Of a DNA stretch of 8,276 nt, positions 1-6,539 are shown in pieces. Source of the DNA: an uncultured Solirubrobacterales bacterium (GTDB lineage Bacteria > Actinomycetota > Thermoleophilia > Solirubrobacterales > 70-9). Made by a program: the position numbers and the translations under genes. Below the pieces are notes generated by a model. It was not told the DNA's origin. It made no database searches and was given only the letters and a program-made list of their open reading frames with translations. Location of the stretch: assembly GCA_937910825.1 (NCBI GenBank), contig CALEMO010000014.1:1-8276 (forward strand), read 5' to 3'. Numbering within the stretch: the stretch's first letter is position 1; the number at the start of each line of letters is the position of its first letter.

Positions 1-753
1 GCGGATCACGTCTGCCATACAGAGATCCGCATGCTCGATCGATTTGACCGAAGCGGAAGGGCCGTGGCGATGCGAGTAGTTGTCGTTGTCGGGAAACGAG
101 AGCAGCATGAAATCGAAGCGGTTGCGTGAAACGAGCTCAGATGCGCAACACGCCGAATAGCCGTCCCTCTTGCCAGGAACAGAACTTGGCTTGCAGGGAG
201 TGGTCATCGACGCGTACAGGTCGCCGTAGAAGAGTTCCTTCGGACCCCAGGTTCCGTAATCCATCTTGATCAGGCCGGATTCGATGGCTTTCCCGGTGAG
301 ACCCTGAAGGCTGACGTGGTGCCGGTGGCGCCCCCGGTAGATCAGGAACGGCGTCGAAGCGGTCCTCACCTGTCGGTCGTCGAGGGTCTCGAAGACGGTT
401 TCTATCCCGGGGTTCAGATGCGCCAGGTTCATGTTGTAGACGAGGTCGTGGAGGGACCTGAAAATTCCGGACGCTCTCGACGCTTCAAGGGATGAGCCAT
501 ATTCGACATAACGCTTCTCGACCCGGTGGTACCAGTTCATGCCACTGATCCAGTGCTCCTCTGCCGCGACGCCGGTAACCATCTCGGCTGAAGCGACCGG
601 CGTCACTGACGGAAAAGAAGAGACACAGTCTTCGACCAGGACGCCTCGCTTGATCAGCCGCCCGAAGGTCGGGGCCCGGCCTTCACTGATCGCCTGTCTG
701 AGCATGTCGGTTCTCAGCGAATCGACATATGCGAGTACAAGCTTGCGCTCCAT
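1..753 (-). CDS. Type I phosphodiesterase/nucleotide pyrophosphatase-like protein (3' end outside window)
   Basis: This is the N-terminal 251 residues of an alkaline-phosphatase-superfamily hydrolase; the C-terminus lies beyond the left edge. I read it by translating the minus strand from ATG at 753. It opens with a beta strand and a metal-ligand Asp (LVLAYVDSLR, D11). The nucleophile region follows (FPSVTPVASAEMVTG, likely Thr51), and then the second metal motif DNYSHRHGP (D224, H228, G231), which matches the D-x-x-G-H-x-x-G-P pattern of nucleotide pyrophosphatases/phosphodiesterases. The family hydrolyses phosphodiester or pyrophosphate bonds using two metal ions; the substrate here cannot be told. 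No signal peptide is seen, so a cytoplasmic location is likely in this form. The start lies 6 nt after the TAG stop of the upstream membrane-protein gene, in the same reading frame and without a clear Shine-Dalgarno sequence, so translation is probably coupled. Confidence 0.82.
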   Translation of the reverse strand, partial: MERKLVLAYVDSLRTDMLRQAISEGRAPTFGRLIKRGVLVEDCVSSFPSVTPVASAEMVTGVAAEEHWISGMNWYHRVEKRYVEYGSSLEASRASGIFRSLHDLVYNMNLAHLNPGIETVFETLDDRQVRTASTPFLIYRGRHRHHVSLQGLTGKAIESGLIKMDYGTWGPKELFYGDLYASMTTPCKPSSVPGKRDGYSACCASELVSRNRFDFMLLSFPDNDNYSHRHGPSASVKSIEHADLCMADVIR

Positions 754-759
754 CAGCGG

Positions 760-1221
760 CTAACGCAGGACGCGCAGGCCGGCGTGCTTGCGGTCGGCCC
801 GCCGGCGCCGGGAGACCGCCAGCCAGACCAAGCCGACCGCCGGGATGATGGCGAACGGCTTGAAGAGGAATGTGAGCACCACGATCAGGACCGCAGCGAC
901 AAGCACCAGGAAGCCGAGGGCCGCCGTACCACCACGTCTCGTGGCGCCGGCGATCACGCCGCTGGTTACCACACAGGCGAAGCCGGCAAAAAACCCGGAA
1001 ACGATCGTTCCGCCGAGGGGTGAACCGTCAAGAACCGAAACGGCTATGAAGCCGGCGACCATGCCGAGAACCCCTGCCAGAAGGGTCATCCGGCCACGGG
1101 CCGAGCCTTCGAGGCCAGTTGTCCCGGCAATCAGACCGACGGCAATGCCGATCCCGGTCGCGAGGCAGATTGTTTCGAAAGAGCCGATACCGGGAGAATA
1201 GAAGGATGAACGCTCCGCCAC
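760..1221 (-). CDS. Hypothetical multi-pass membrane protein
   Basis: This is a 153-residue protein of unknown function that I do not recognise as a named family. It is strongly hydrophobic, with about five candidate membrane segments near residues 17-36, 45-64, 71-93, 99-119 and 122-137. It is rich in Gly, Ala and Val and ends in a basic tail (SRRRRADRKHAGLR), which suggests a cytoplasmic C-terminus. The start is GTG at 1219-1221; I see no in-frame alternative before Met45, and that would remove the first membrane segment. A GGGAAG stretch directly precedes the start, a poorly spaced ribosome-binding site. It is probably co-transcribed with the phosphodiesterase-like gene downstream. Its 5' end overlaps the proposed start of the divergent aminotransferase by 16 bp. 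The hydrophobic pattern makes a real gene likely, but the exact start is less certain. Confidence 0.65.
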   Translation of the reverse strand: MAERSSFYSPGIGSFETICLATGIGIAVGLIAGTTGLEGSARGRMTLLAGVLGMVAGFIAVSVLDGSPLGGTIVSGFFAGFACVVTSGVIAGATRRGGTAALGFLVLVAAVLIVVLTFLFKPFAIIPAVGLVWLAVSRRRRADRKHAGLRVLR

Positions 1222-2555
1222 CTTCCCGGCGCCCCCAGACCAGGTCGGAAGACCTTGAGCGATATGCCTCCCTTTTTGCCAGGAGGACCCGTGTAATGCG
1301 ATCTTCGGCGATGCGGGACATGATGGCGATCACCGCTCGACCGGAGGTCATCTCACTGGCTGGCGGCCTGCCGGATACGTCCAGCTTTCCCGCGGAGGCG
1401 TTCTCCGCAGAAACCGACGAGATCGCCCGGGAGTCACTGGCAGAAGCGCTCCAGTACGGCCCAACCGAGGGGATCGCGGCCATTCGTGAGCAGATCGTGA
1501 AGGTGATGGCAGCCGAAGGCATGGCTGTCGATGCGACGGACGTGACCGTGACCACCGGTGGCCAACAGGCGATCGACCTGGTCACCAAGACTCTGATCGA
1601 CCCCGGCGACATCCTGATCTGCGACGCCCCTACCTACCCCGGAGCGATCCCGACCTTCTGTTCCTATGAAGCCGACGTGCGCCAGATCGAATGCGATGCA
1701 GACGGGATGCGCATGGACGTACTCGAAGCGACCCTCGACTCGTTGGCGGCGAAAGGACAAAAGCCGAAGTTCATCTACTCGATCCCAACTTTCCAGAACC
1801 CCGGCGGCGTTACGCTTTCTCTGGAACGGCGGCGTCAACTGGTCAGGCTCGCGAGCGAACGCAAAATCCTGATCCTTGAAGACAATCCCTACGGGCTGTT
1901 GCGCTACGAGGGTGAATCACTGCCCACCCTGTATTCCCTGGACGGTGGCAATTTCGTGCTCTACCTTGGCACCTTCTCGAAGATCCTTTCGGCGGGTCTG
2001 CGCATCGGATGGCTGGTATCGCCCAGGCCGATCCAGGAGAAGTTGGTCCTCGGCAAAGGCGCAAGCGACCTCTGCACTTCGACTCTCACCCAGATGTTTG
2101 CTGCCCAGTACTTCGCCAGAAACCACTGGCATGACTACGTCGAAGACCTGATCGGGATATACCGGTCCCGTCGCAACGCGATGATCGGAGCGATGTCGGA
2201 GTACTTCCCGCACGGCGCCACCTGGAACAAACCGGAAGGTGGCCTCTTCATCTGGGCGACACTGCCCGATGTGCTGAACAGCGAGGACCTGCTGGCGAAG
2301 GCGATCGGCAAAGGTGTCGCCTTCGTGCCCGGTACCGCGGCCTATGTGGACGGCCGCGGAGCCAGCTCGATGCGCCTCAACTTCTCCGGCGTCAAGGAGG
2401 ACCTGATTATCGAAGGGATCCGTCGCATCGGAGCCGTGGCGGGCGAGCAGCTGCGCCTCTACGAGACCATGACCAGCACCGACGAGATGCGCCTCCCGCC
2501 GCAGCAGGACATCGAAGCGGCGTCCGACGACTTTGGCGATGGTCAAGCCCGATGA
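1206..2555 (+). CDS. PLP-dependent aminotransferase, fold type I (2-aminoadipate/LysN-like)
   Basis: This is a 449-residue class I/II aminotransferase that would move an amino group between an amino acid and a 2-oxo acid. Family marks from the 1206 start are the N-terminal helix and glycine motif (RPEVISLAGGLPD), the cofactor Asn in FQNPGG (N198), Asp and Tyr in EDNPYG (D226, Y229), the Schiff-base lysine in TFSKILSAGLRIGW (K259) and the substrate-carboxylate Arg in MRLNFSG (R390). The layout resembles LysN-type 2-aminoadipate and broad-specificity aminotransferases. No GntR DNA-binding domain is present, so it is not an MocR regulator. I prefer ATG at 1206 (GGGAGA 8 nt upstream) because residues 15-30 (LERYASLFARRTR) resemble the usual first helix. 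The frame stays open further upstream to 1119, but that part is basic and looks non-coding. An alternative ATG at 1296 has a stronger AGGAGG. The gene overlaps ddl by ATGA. The exact substrate is unknown. Confidence 0.88.
   Translation: MNAPPPSRRPQTRSEDLERYASLFARRTRVMRSSAMRDMMAITARPEVISLAGGLPDTSSFPAEAFSAETDEIARESLAEALQYGPTEGIAAIREQIVKVMAAEGMAVDATDVTVTTGGQQAIDLVTKTLIDPGDILICDAPTYPGAIPTFCSYEADVRQIECDADGMRMDVLEATLDSLAAKGQKPKFIYSIPTFQNPGGVTLSLERRRQLVRLASERKILILEDNPYGLLRYEGESLPTLYSLDGGNFVLYLGTFSKILSAGLRIGWLVSPRPIQEKLVLGKGASDLCTSTLTQMFAAQYFARNHWHDYVEDLIGIYRSRRNAMIGAMSEYFPHGATWNKPEGGLFIWATLPDVLNSEDLLAKAIGKGVAFVPGTAAYVDGRGASSMRLNFSGVKEDLIIEGIRRIGAVAGEQLRLYETMTSTDEMRLPPQQDIEAASDDFGDGQAR
1281..1286 (+). 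promoter_or_regulatory. Strong Shine-Dalgarno-like site inside the aminotransferase gene
   Basis: AGGAGG lies 9 nt before an in-frame ATG at 1296 (residue 31 of the proposed protein). It is a better ribosome-binding site than the one before the ATG at 1206. It may mark the true start or a second, shorter product. The shorter form would lose the N-terminal helix that is usual in the family, so I treat it as an alternative. Confidence 0.35.
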
Positions 2556-3469
2556 AAGTTGCGCTGCTTCAGGGTGGGCGTTCCCTTGAACGAGGCGTTT
2601 CACTGCGATCCGGCGCCAGGGTCTCGGAGGCATTGCTCAGCCTGGGGCACGAGGTGGAATCTCTCGACCTGGGTCCGGACCTGGTCAGCGTGCTCGAGCA
2701 GATGCAGCCGGACGTGGCATTTATCGCGCTTCACGGAATCGAGGGCGAAGACGGCACCGTGCAGGCGCTGCTGGAACTGCTGGGCATCCCCCACACCGGT
2801 CCGCGCGTCGCAGCCTGCCAGCGCTCGATGGACAAGAGCCTGAGCAAATACATCCTGCGTGAACACGGCTTGCCGACCCCGGACTGGGTCACCTACAGCG
2901 AGGCGGCAATCCGTGACTTCGGTGCTGCTTCCAGCTTTCAGAAGGCCGTTGCGACGGTCGGCCTGCCCCTGGTCGCGAAACCCGCTTCGCAGGGTTCTTC
3001 GCTCGGCGTCAAAGTCGTCACCCGGGTCGAGGACATTCCGGATGCCTTGATCACAGCGCTCAGCTACGACAGCCGCGCCCTGCTAGAGACCTGGGTAAGC
3101 GGACGGGAGCTGGCGGTCTCGGTGCTCGGCGACAGGGCGCTTCCAGTAGTCGAGGCGATCCCCACCGATAACAACGCCTACGACTTCGAGGCACGCTACG
3201 AGATCGGCGGCGCGAGTTTCGAATGTCCGGCTGCGCTCGAGGATGCCCAGACTGAAGAGGTGAGCAGGGTAGCCCTCGCCGCCTACGTTGCCCTGGGATG
3301 CTCCGGTTTCGCGCGGGTTGATCTGATCCTCGGGGAAGACGGGCCGATGATCCTGGAGATCAACGCGATCCCCGGCCTCACGGAAACTTCACTGCTACCC
3401 CAGGCGGCGGAGGCCGGCGGAATAAGTTTCGAAGAGATGGTCGAGCAAATCCTCGACCTCGCCTGCTGA
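2552..3469 (+). CDS. ddl: D-alanine--D-alanine ligase
   Basis: This 305-residue ATP-grasp enzyme joins two D-alanines for the peptidoglycan stem peptide in the cytoplasm. The length is normal for the family. The N-terminal GGRSLERGVSLRSG carries the D-Ala1-site Glu (E13). ALHGIEGEDGTVQALLELLG and the following IPHTG are textbook Ddl sequence. ATP-grasp parts follow: MDKSLSK, KPASQGSSLGV and the omega loop YDFEARY. The catalytic end shows ARVD (R255) and EINAIPGLTETSLLP (E269, N271 as metal and substrate ligands). Tyr216 at the specificity position fits D-Ala-D-Ala rather than the D-Ala-D-lactate product of VanA types. Position 215, Lys in E. coli DdlB, is Arg here. The start overlaps the aminotransferase stop as ATGA with no clear Shine-Dalgarno sequence, so translational coupling is expected. 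The gene converges on the nuclease gene with only 3 nt between the stops. Confidence 0.96.
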   Translation: MKVALLQGGRSLERGVSLRSGARVSEALLSLGHEVESLDLGPDLVSVLEQMQPDVAFIALHGIEGEDGTVQALLELLGIPHTGPRVAACQRSMDKSLSKYILREHGLPTPDWVTYSEAAIRDFGAASSFQKAVATVGLPLVAKPASQGSSLGVKVVTRVEDIPDALITALSYDSRALLETWVSGRELAVSVLGDRALPVVEAIPTDNNAYDFEARYEIGGASFECPAALEDAQTEEVSRVALAAYVALGCSGFARVDLILGEDGPMILEINAIPGLTETSLLPQAAEAGGISFEEMVEQILDLAC

Positions 3470-3484
3470 GACTCAGGAGTCCTG
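3466..3484. repeat. Overlapping short inverted repeats at the convergent stop codons
   Basis: Three palindromes overlap in 19 bases: CTGAGACTCAG (3466-3476), GACTCAGGAGTC (3470-3481) and CAGGAGTCCTG (3474-3484). They cover the stop codons of both ddl and the nuclease gene. The stems are only 5 bp with very short loops and have no T-run, so this is not a standard intrinsic terminator. It is the only inverted-repeat structure I see at this junction. Confidence 0.4.
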
Positions 3485-3961
3485 GAGGAAATCTTCAGGC
3501 GAAACATCGTCGAGAAAGTCCTTGAACTTTTCGACCACCTGCTCGTTGTCTTCGACGCCCTGCTCGAATTCGATCGAAGATTCCTCGATCACTTCGTCGG
3601 CCACGAATATCGGGGCTGACACTCGAACCGCAAGCGCGAGTGCGTCGGATGGCCTCGAGTCAATCTCGACCTCGGAGCCGGCCACCAAGAGGGTTATCGA
3701 AGCGTAGAAAGTGTTGTCGCGAAGTTCGGTGATCGAAATGCGCACGCATTTGGTTTCCACCTGGTCGAGCATGTCGACGATCAGGTCGTGGGTCATCGGG
3801 CGCGGAGTGTCGGCCCCCTGAAGTTTCATCAGAATCGCTGCCGCTTCCGGGTGACCGATCCAGATCGGCAGGAACCGGTTGTCGTCGGCTGTCTTCAGCA
3901 ATACGATCGGCTGCTTGCCGACCATGTCGAATGAGACCCCATAGATCTGCATCTCTCGCAT
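3473..3961 (-). CDS. Bifunctional nuclease family protein (BFN, DUF151)
   Basis: This is a 162-residue protein with the BFN domain over about residues 1-122. Recognisable blocks are MREMQIYGVSFD, LPIWIGHPEA (31-40), RPMTHDL (54-60), TELRDNTFYA (78-87) and the signature DSRPSDALALAVR (101-113). The family includes Thermotoga TM0160 and plant bifunctional nucleases with reported DNase/RNase activity; its role in bacteria is not well settled. After residue 122 comes a strongly acidic tail, rich in Glu and Asp, of about 40 residues. The start at 3961 matches the family's M-R-E-M opening. There is no Shine-Dalgarno sequence; instead a TATAAT box lies 8 nt upstream, suggesting a leaderless mRNA. 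It is transcribed alone, converging on ddl and diverging from tRNA-Ile. Confidence 0.92.
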   Translation of the reverse strand: MREMQIYGVSFDMVGKQPIVLLKTADDNRFLPIWIGHPEAAAILMKLQGADTPRPMTHDLIVDMLDQVETKCVRISITELRDNTFYASITLLVAGSEVEIDSRPSDALALAVRVSAPIFVADEVIEESSIEFEQGVEDNEQVVEKFKDFLDDVSPEDFLQDS

Positions 3962-3969
3962 TGGCTCGG

Positions 3970-3975
3970 ATTATA
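3970..3975 (-). promoter_or_regulatory. Perfect -10 box of the nuclease gene (leaderless promoter)
   Basis: The minus strand reads TATAAT, then CCGAGCCA, then the ATG at 3961. Transcription normally starts about 6-8 nt after the -10 box, which would fall on or next to the A of the ATG. No good -35 box is seen at 16-18 bp; TTATTC at 3994-3999 (18-bp spacing) is the nearest weak match. Leaderless genes are common in Actinobacteria, which supports the reading. Confidence 0.6.
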
Positions 3976-4050
3976 GGTAGCCCGCAGTCCCGCGAATAAT
4001 GACTGTGCCCCGGAGGAATCGGCGGCGAGGCGTAACCGGGGTGCGATCCC

Positions 4051-4056
4051 TAGAAT
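4051..4056 (+). promoter_or_regulatory. Candidate -10 box for tRNA-Ile
   Basis: TAGAAT lies 13 nt before the mature tRNA 5' end. This matches the actinobacterial TAnnnT pattern and leaves room for a short 5' leader removed by RNase P. No clear -35 hexamer is seen 16-18 bp upstream. It shares the 108-bp gap with the divergent nuclease-gene promoter. Confidence 0.4.
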
Positions 4057-4069
4057 CAGCGGTCGCTTC

Positions 4070-4143
<74 letters not shown>

Positions 4144-4148
4144 TCAAT

Positions 4149-4164
4149 GCCGGCAAGCGGTTTT
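4149..4164 (+). terminator. Weak terminator-like hairpin after tRNA-Ile
   Basis: GCCG (4149-4152) can pair with CGGT (4158-4161) around the loop GCAAG, using one G-U pair, and the sequence continues with T residues to 4164. The stem is short, so this is only a candidate. It overlaps the stop codon of the converging parB. Confidence 0.25.
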
Positions 4165-5011
4165 ACTTGAGTCGCTTTGCCAGTTCCAGTGCCTGATCCA
4201 GGGTGTCGAGCTGGATCTCCATGGACAGTCCTTTTCCGCGAGGCTTGATCCGTACCGGGTGATCGAGGCGAGTCTCCAGCTTTTCGGTCACGGTAGCGAT
4301 CGCTTCAAGCTCTTCTGCCGAAAGATTCGTCTTCTTCGACTTAGGAGCAGCTTTTTCGCCCGCCGCCCGGGCCTGGGCCTCTGTCTGGCGGACCGACCAG
4401 CCGTCGGCCAGGGCGCGTTTGGCGATTGCACGGCGCTGGGCGTGATCAGAAACCTGAAGGATCGCCCGGCCATGACCCTCGCTCAGTTCACCGGTTTCGA
4501 GCATCGTGAGGACCTCATCGGGCAAGTCGAGCAAACGGATCAGGTTCGAAATCTGAGGCCGGCTGCGGCCCACCCTCCTGCCGAGGTCTTCTTTGCTGAG
4601 CCCGAGGTCTTCAACCAGCGCAGCGCAGGCCCGTGCCTCTTCGACCGGATTCAGATCTTCCCTGACCATGTTTTCGATCAGGGCGACTTCCAGACGGTCA
4701 GCTTCATCCGAATCCCGGATTACGACCGGAACCTTTTCGACCCCTGCCATCTGCGCTGCCCGCCAGCGGCGCTCACCGGCGATAAGTTCGTAATTTCCGT
4801 TACTAAGTGCCCGTACGAGCAGGGGCTGTACCACTCCACTGGCAGAAATCGAGTCGGCCAGAGACTGCAGCGCGTCTTCCCCAAACCTCTGCCGGGGCTG
4901 GCCGGGGTTGGGTTTGATCAGCTCGACCGGCAACTCGCGCATATCCGGGCCGGACGCGCTTTCGGGGAGAATCGCCCCGAGGCCCCTGCCCATGCCCCTG
5001 CGCTCAGCCAC
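4163..5011 (-). CDS. parB: Chromosome partitioning protein ParB
   Basis: This 282-residue CTP-dependent DNA clamp loads at parS and works with ParA to segregate origins. The N-terminus (RRGMGRGLGAILPE, residues 4-17) is the usual ParA-activating motif. The CTP-binding N-domain shows QPLLVR (62-67), AGERRWRAA (78-86) and ENMVREDLNPVEEA (113-126). A helix-turn-helix for parS spans about 137-160 (LSKEDLGRRVGRSRPQISNL). A basic, Ala/Lys-rich linker (about 214-228) leads to the C-terminal dimerisation domain (about 230-282). The GTG start at 5011 overlaps the parA stop by 8 nt and has GAGG at 5021-5024 with 9-nt spacing. It keeps the expected N-terminal motif, which starting at Met7 would shorten. 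A parS site is visible at 8237-8252. Confidence 0.97.
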   Translation of the reverse strand: MAERRGMGRGLGAILPESASGPDMRELPVELIKPNPGQPRQRFGEDALQSLADSISASGVVQPLLVRALSNGNYELIAGERRWRAAQMAGVEKVPVVIRDSDEADRLEVALIENMVREDLNPVEEARACAALVEDLGLSKEDLGRRVGRSRPQISNLIRLLDLPDEVLTMLETGELSEGHGRAILQVSDHAQRRAIAKRALADGWSVRQTEAQARAAGEKAAPKSKKTNLSAEELEAIATVTEKLETRLDHPVRIKPRGKGLSMEIQLDTLDQALELAKRLK

Positions 5012-5762
5012 GTGCGATCACCTCGTCAGCCAAGGCGAGGTATGCGCCCGAACCACGGGAGTTCGGCGCGTAGTCGGTCACCGGTATTCCGTAGCTCGGG
5101 GCTTCAGCAACCCTGACCGTACGGGGGATCACGTTGCGGAAGACGGTCTCGGAGAAGTGGTCCCGCAGTTCCCGCTCCACGTCCTGGGCAAGCCTTGTGC
5201 GCTCGTCGTGCATAGTGACCACGACGCCCGCGAGCTCGAGCGCCGGATTCATCTCCCGTCGCACTGTGGAAAGGGTGTCGAGAAACTCGACCAGCCCTTC
5301 CAGGGCGAGATACTCGGCCTGGACCGGGACGATCACCCTGTCTGAAGCAACCAGGGCATTAACCGTGACCGGCCCGAGAGCCGGCGGGCAGTCGATCAGC
5401 GTGATGTCGAATGCTGCGTCGAGTCCGCCAATCTGTTGACGCAGCCGGAAATTCGGCTCTTCGAGCCGGGGAAGCTCAACCACCGCTCCGGCGAGATCAC
5501 GATTTGCCGGCACCAGCCAGAGATTGTCCGGACCGGCCGGTCGAGCGGCATCGGCGAGCGTGGAATCCCCGCTGAGCACGTCATAGCTGGATGGGCGTCC
5601 GCCTTTGTCGCCACCGAGGGCAACCGTGGCATTGCATTGCTGGTCCAGGTCGACAACAAGCACCCGGTGGCCCAGCCGCGCGAAGCCCGCGCCCAGGTTG
5701 ACAGCCGTCGTCGTCTTGCCGACACCACCCTTCTGGTTGGCAATCGAATAGATCAAGCCCAC
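5004..5762 (-). CDS. parA: Chromosome partitioning ATPase ParA (Soj)
   Basis: This 252-residue Walker-type ATPase binds DNA non-specifically as an ATP dimer and is released by ParB, driving origin movement. The deviant Walker A KGGVGKTT (11-18) has the signature Lys11 and the P-loop Lys16. The A' motif is VDLDQQCNAT (37-46), where most ParA proteins have DxDPQGNAT. Walker B is ITLIDCPP (120-127, D124). The C-terminal block IPRTVRVAEAPSYGIPV (212-228) is typical of Soj proteins. The start is GTG at 5762, preceded by a purine-rich stretch (AAAGAGA) rather than a clear Shine-Dalgarno sequence. It is the first gene of a parA-parB pair with an 8-nt overlap and follows rsmG after 87 nt. Confidence 0.97.
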   Translation of the reverse strand: MGLIYSIANQKGGVGKTTTAVNLGAGFARLGHRVLVVDLDQQCNATVALGGDKGGRPSSYDVLSGDSTLADAARPAGPDNLWLVPANRDLAGAVVELPRLEEPNFRLRQQIGGLDAAFDITLIDCPPALGPVTVNALVASDRVIVPVQAEYLALEGLVEFLDTLSTVRREMNPALELAGVVVTMHDERTRLAQDVERELRDHFSETVFRNVIPRTVRVAEAPSYGIPVTDYAPNSRGSGAYLALADEVIARG

Positions 5763-5849
5763 GTGTTCAGTCTCTTTCTTTCATTCGACGTGCCACCATA
5801 TATGTCCTTTGACGGCATGTCGCCCCCAGGCGCCGGAACCGTCGAAAAT
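5763..5849 (-). other. rsmG-parA spacer
   Basis: This is the longest gap inside the origin-proximal block (87 nt). On the minus strand it contains an AT-rich ACATATATGG patch (about 5798-5807) that could be a -10 region, followed by a purine-rich run before the parA GTG. No clear -35 box, terminator hairpin or full parS is seen. A separate parAB promoter here is possible but weakly supported. Confidence 0.3.
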
Positions 5850-6533
5850 TCAGGCAGATAGCGGCCTTTTTCGAACCATTCCAGGGCGTCGCGGCAGGTT
5901 TTCCGGGGTGGGGCCATTCTTCAAGACCACGTAGAGGTGACGCTGCCTGCTCTCCGGGAAAGGGTGGACGGGAACGATTCTCAGCAGCGACATCGACAAC
6001 TGGTTGTTCAGCCCCGCGAGGGCTTCTTCCTCCGCCTCGACCCGCTCCCCTTTCCAGGCGACCAGGCAGCCACCGTCTTCAAGCAAGGGTGACGCCAGCT
6101 CCGCAAGCGCGGCCAGCGGGGCGACTGCGCGAGCCGTTACAAGGTTGGCCGCTTCCCGTCCGTCGCCAGCAGCCCATTCTTCCGAGCGCATGTGCCTCGT
6201 CCTGGCATTGCGCAGCCCAAGTCGCTCGATCACCCCGTCGACGAACCGGGCCTTCCTGCCGACCGAGTCGATCAGGGTGAATTGGGCTTCCGGCTTTTCC
6301 ACCGCGAGAGGTATGCCGGGAAACCCAGCCCCGGTGCCAATATCCACCACTCTCGAAGCCGAAGCAACCTCCGGGACAGCCAGGCCCGAGAGGCTGTCCG
6401 CGATGTGTACCCGACGTGCTTCGTCAGGGTCGGTGACCGAGCTCAGGGAAGCAGAGGCTGATTCCAGGAGTTCCAGCATCGGCTCCAGCCTTGACACGGT
6501 GTCTCCGGCAAGCCAGGGGTGCTGCTCAGGCAC
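5850..6533 (-). CDS. rsmG: 16S rRNA (guanine(527)-N7)-methyltransferase RsmG
   Basis: This 227-residue SAM-dependent methyltransferase modifies G527 in the 530 loop of 16S rRNA; loss of this enzyme gives low-level streptomycin resistance in several bacteria. The GidB-family N-terminal block appears as SSVTDPDEARRVHIADSL (31-48). SAM motif I is VVDIGTGAGFPGIPLA (62-77). Next come LIDSVGRKARFVD (87-99), TARAVAPL (133-140) and AWKG (159-162). Length is normal. The start is GTG at 6533, only 6 nt after the khpB stop and without a clear Shine-Dalgarno sequence, so it is probably translated by coupling. The C-terminal tail is basic and proline-containing. Confidence 0.95.
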   Translation of the reverse strand: MPEQHPWLAGDTVSRLEPMLELLESASASLSSVTDPDEARRVHIADSLSGLAVPEVASASRVVDIGTGAGFPGIPLAVEKPEAQFTLIDSVGRKARFVDGVIERLGLRNARTRHMRSEEWAAGDGREAANLVTARAVAPLAALAELASPLLEDGGCLVAWKGERVEAEEEALAGLNNQLSMSLLRIVPVHPFPESRQRHLYVVLKNGPTPENLPRRPGMVRKRPLSA

Positions 6534-6539
6534 AGCGCG

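Noticed and set aside
126..132. GTGAAAC resembling a parS half-site
   Set aside because: The other half of the palindrome is absent, and it lies inside the phosphodiesterase-like coding region.
1028..1612. A 194-codon minus-strand open frame overlapping the membrane protein and the aminotransferase
   Set aside because: It is Ser/Ala/Arg-rich with no coherent hydrophobic or domain pattern. The 760-1221 frame has clear membrane segments and is the better call.
1917..2633. A 238-codon minus-strand open frame opposite the aminotransferase and the start of ddl
   Set aside because: It is a shadow of two genes with intact catalytic residues, with no independent start signal or motif.
5004..5019. 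CACGTG at the parB start as a second parS
   Set aside because: Outside the six-base core almost no flanking base matches the parS consensus.
4259..5116. A 285-codon plus-strand open frame opposite parB
   Set aside because: It is antisense to a full-length ParB with all motifs, and the translated product shows no recognisable family.
5755..5770. CACGTG at the parA start as a third parS
   Set aside because: The flanks do not match TGTTT/AAACA, so only the core hexamer is shared.
5763..5849. Replication origin or DnaA boxes in the rsmG-parA gap
   Set aside because: I found no TTATCCACA-like boxes here or elsewhere in the window. oriC is more likely beyond the right edge near dnaA.
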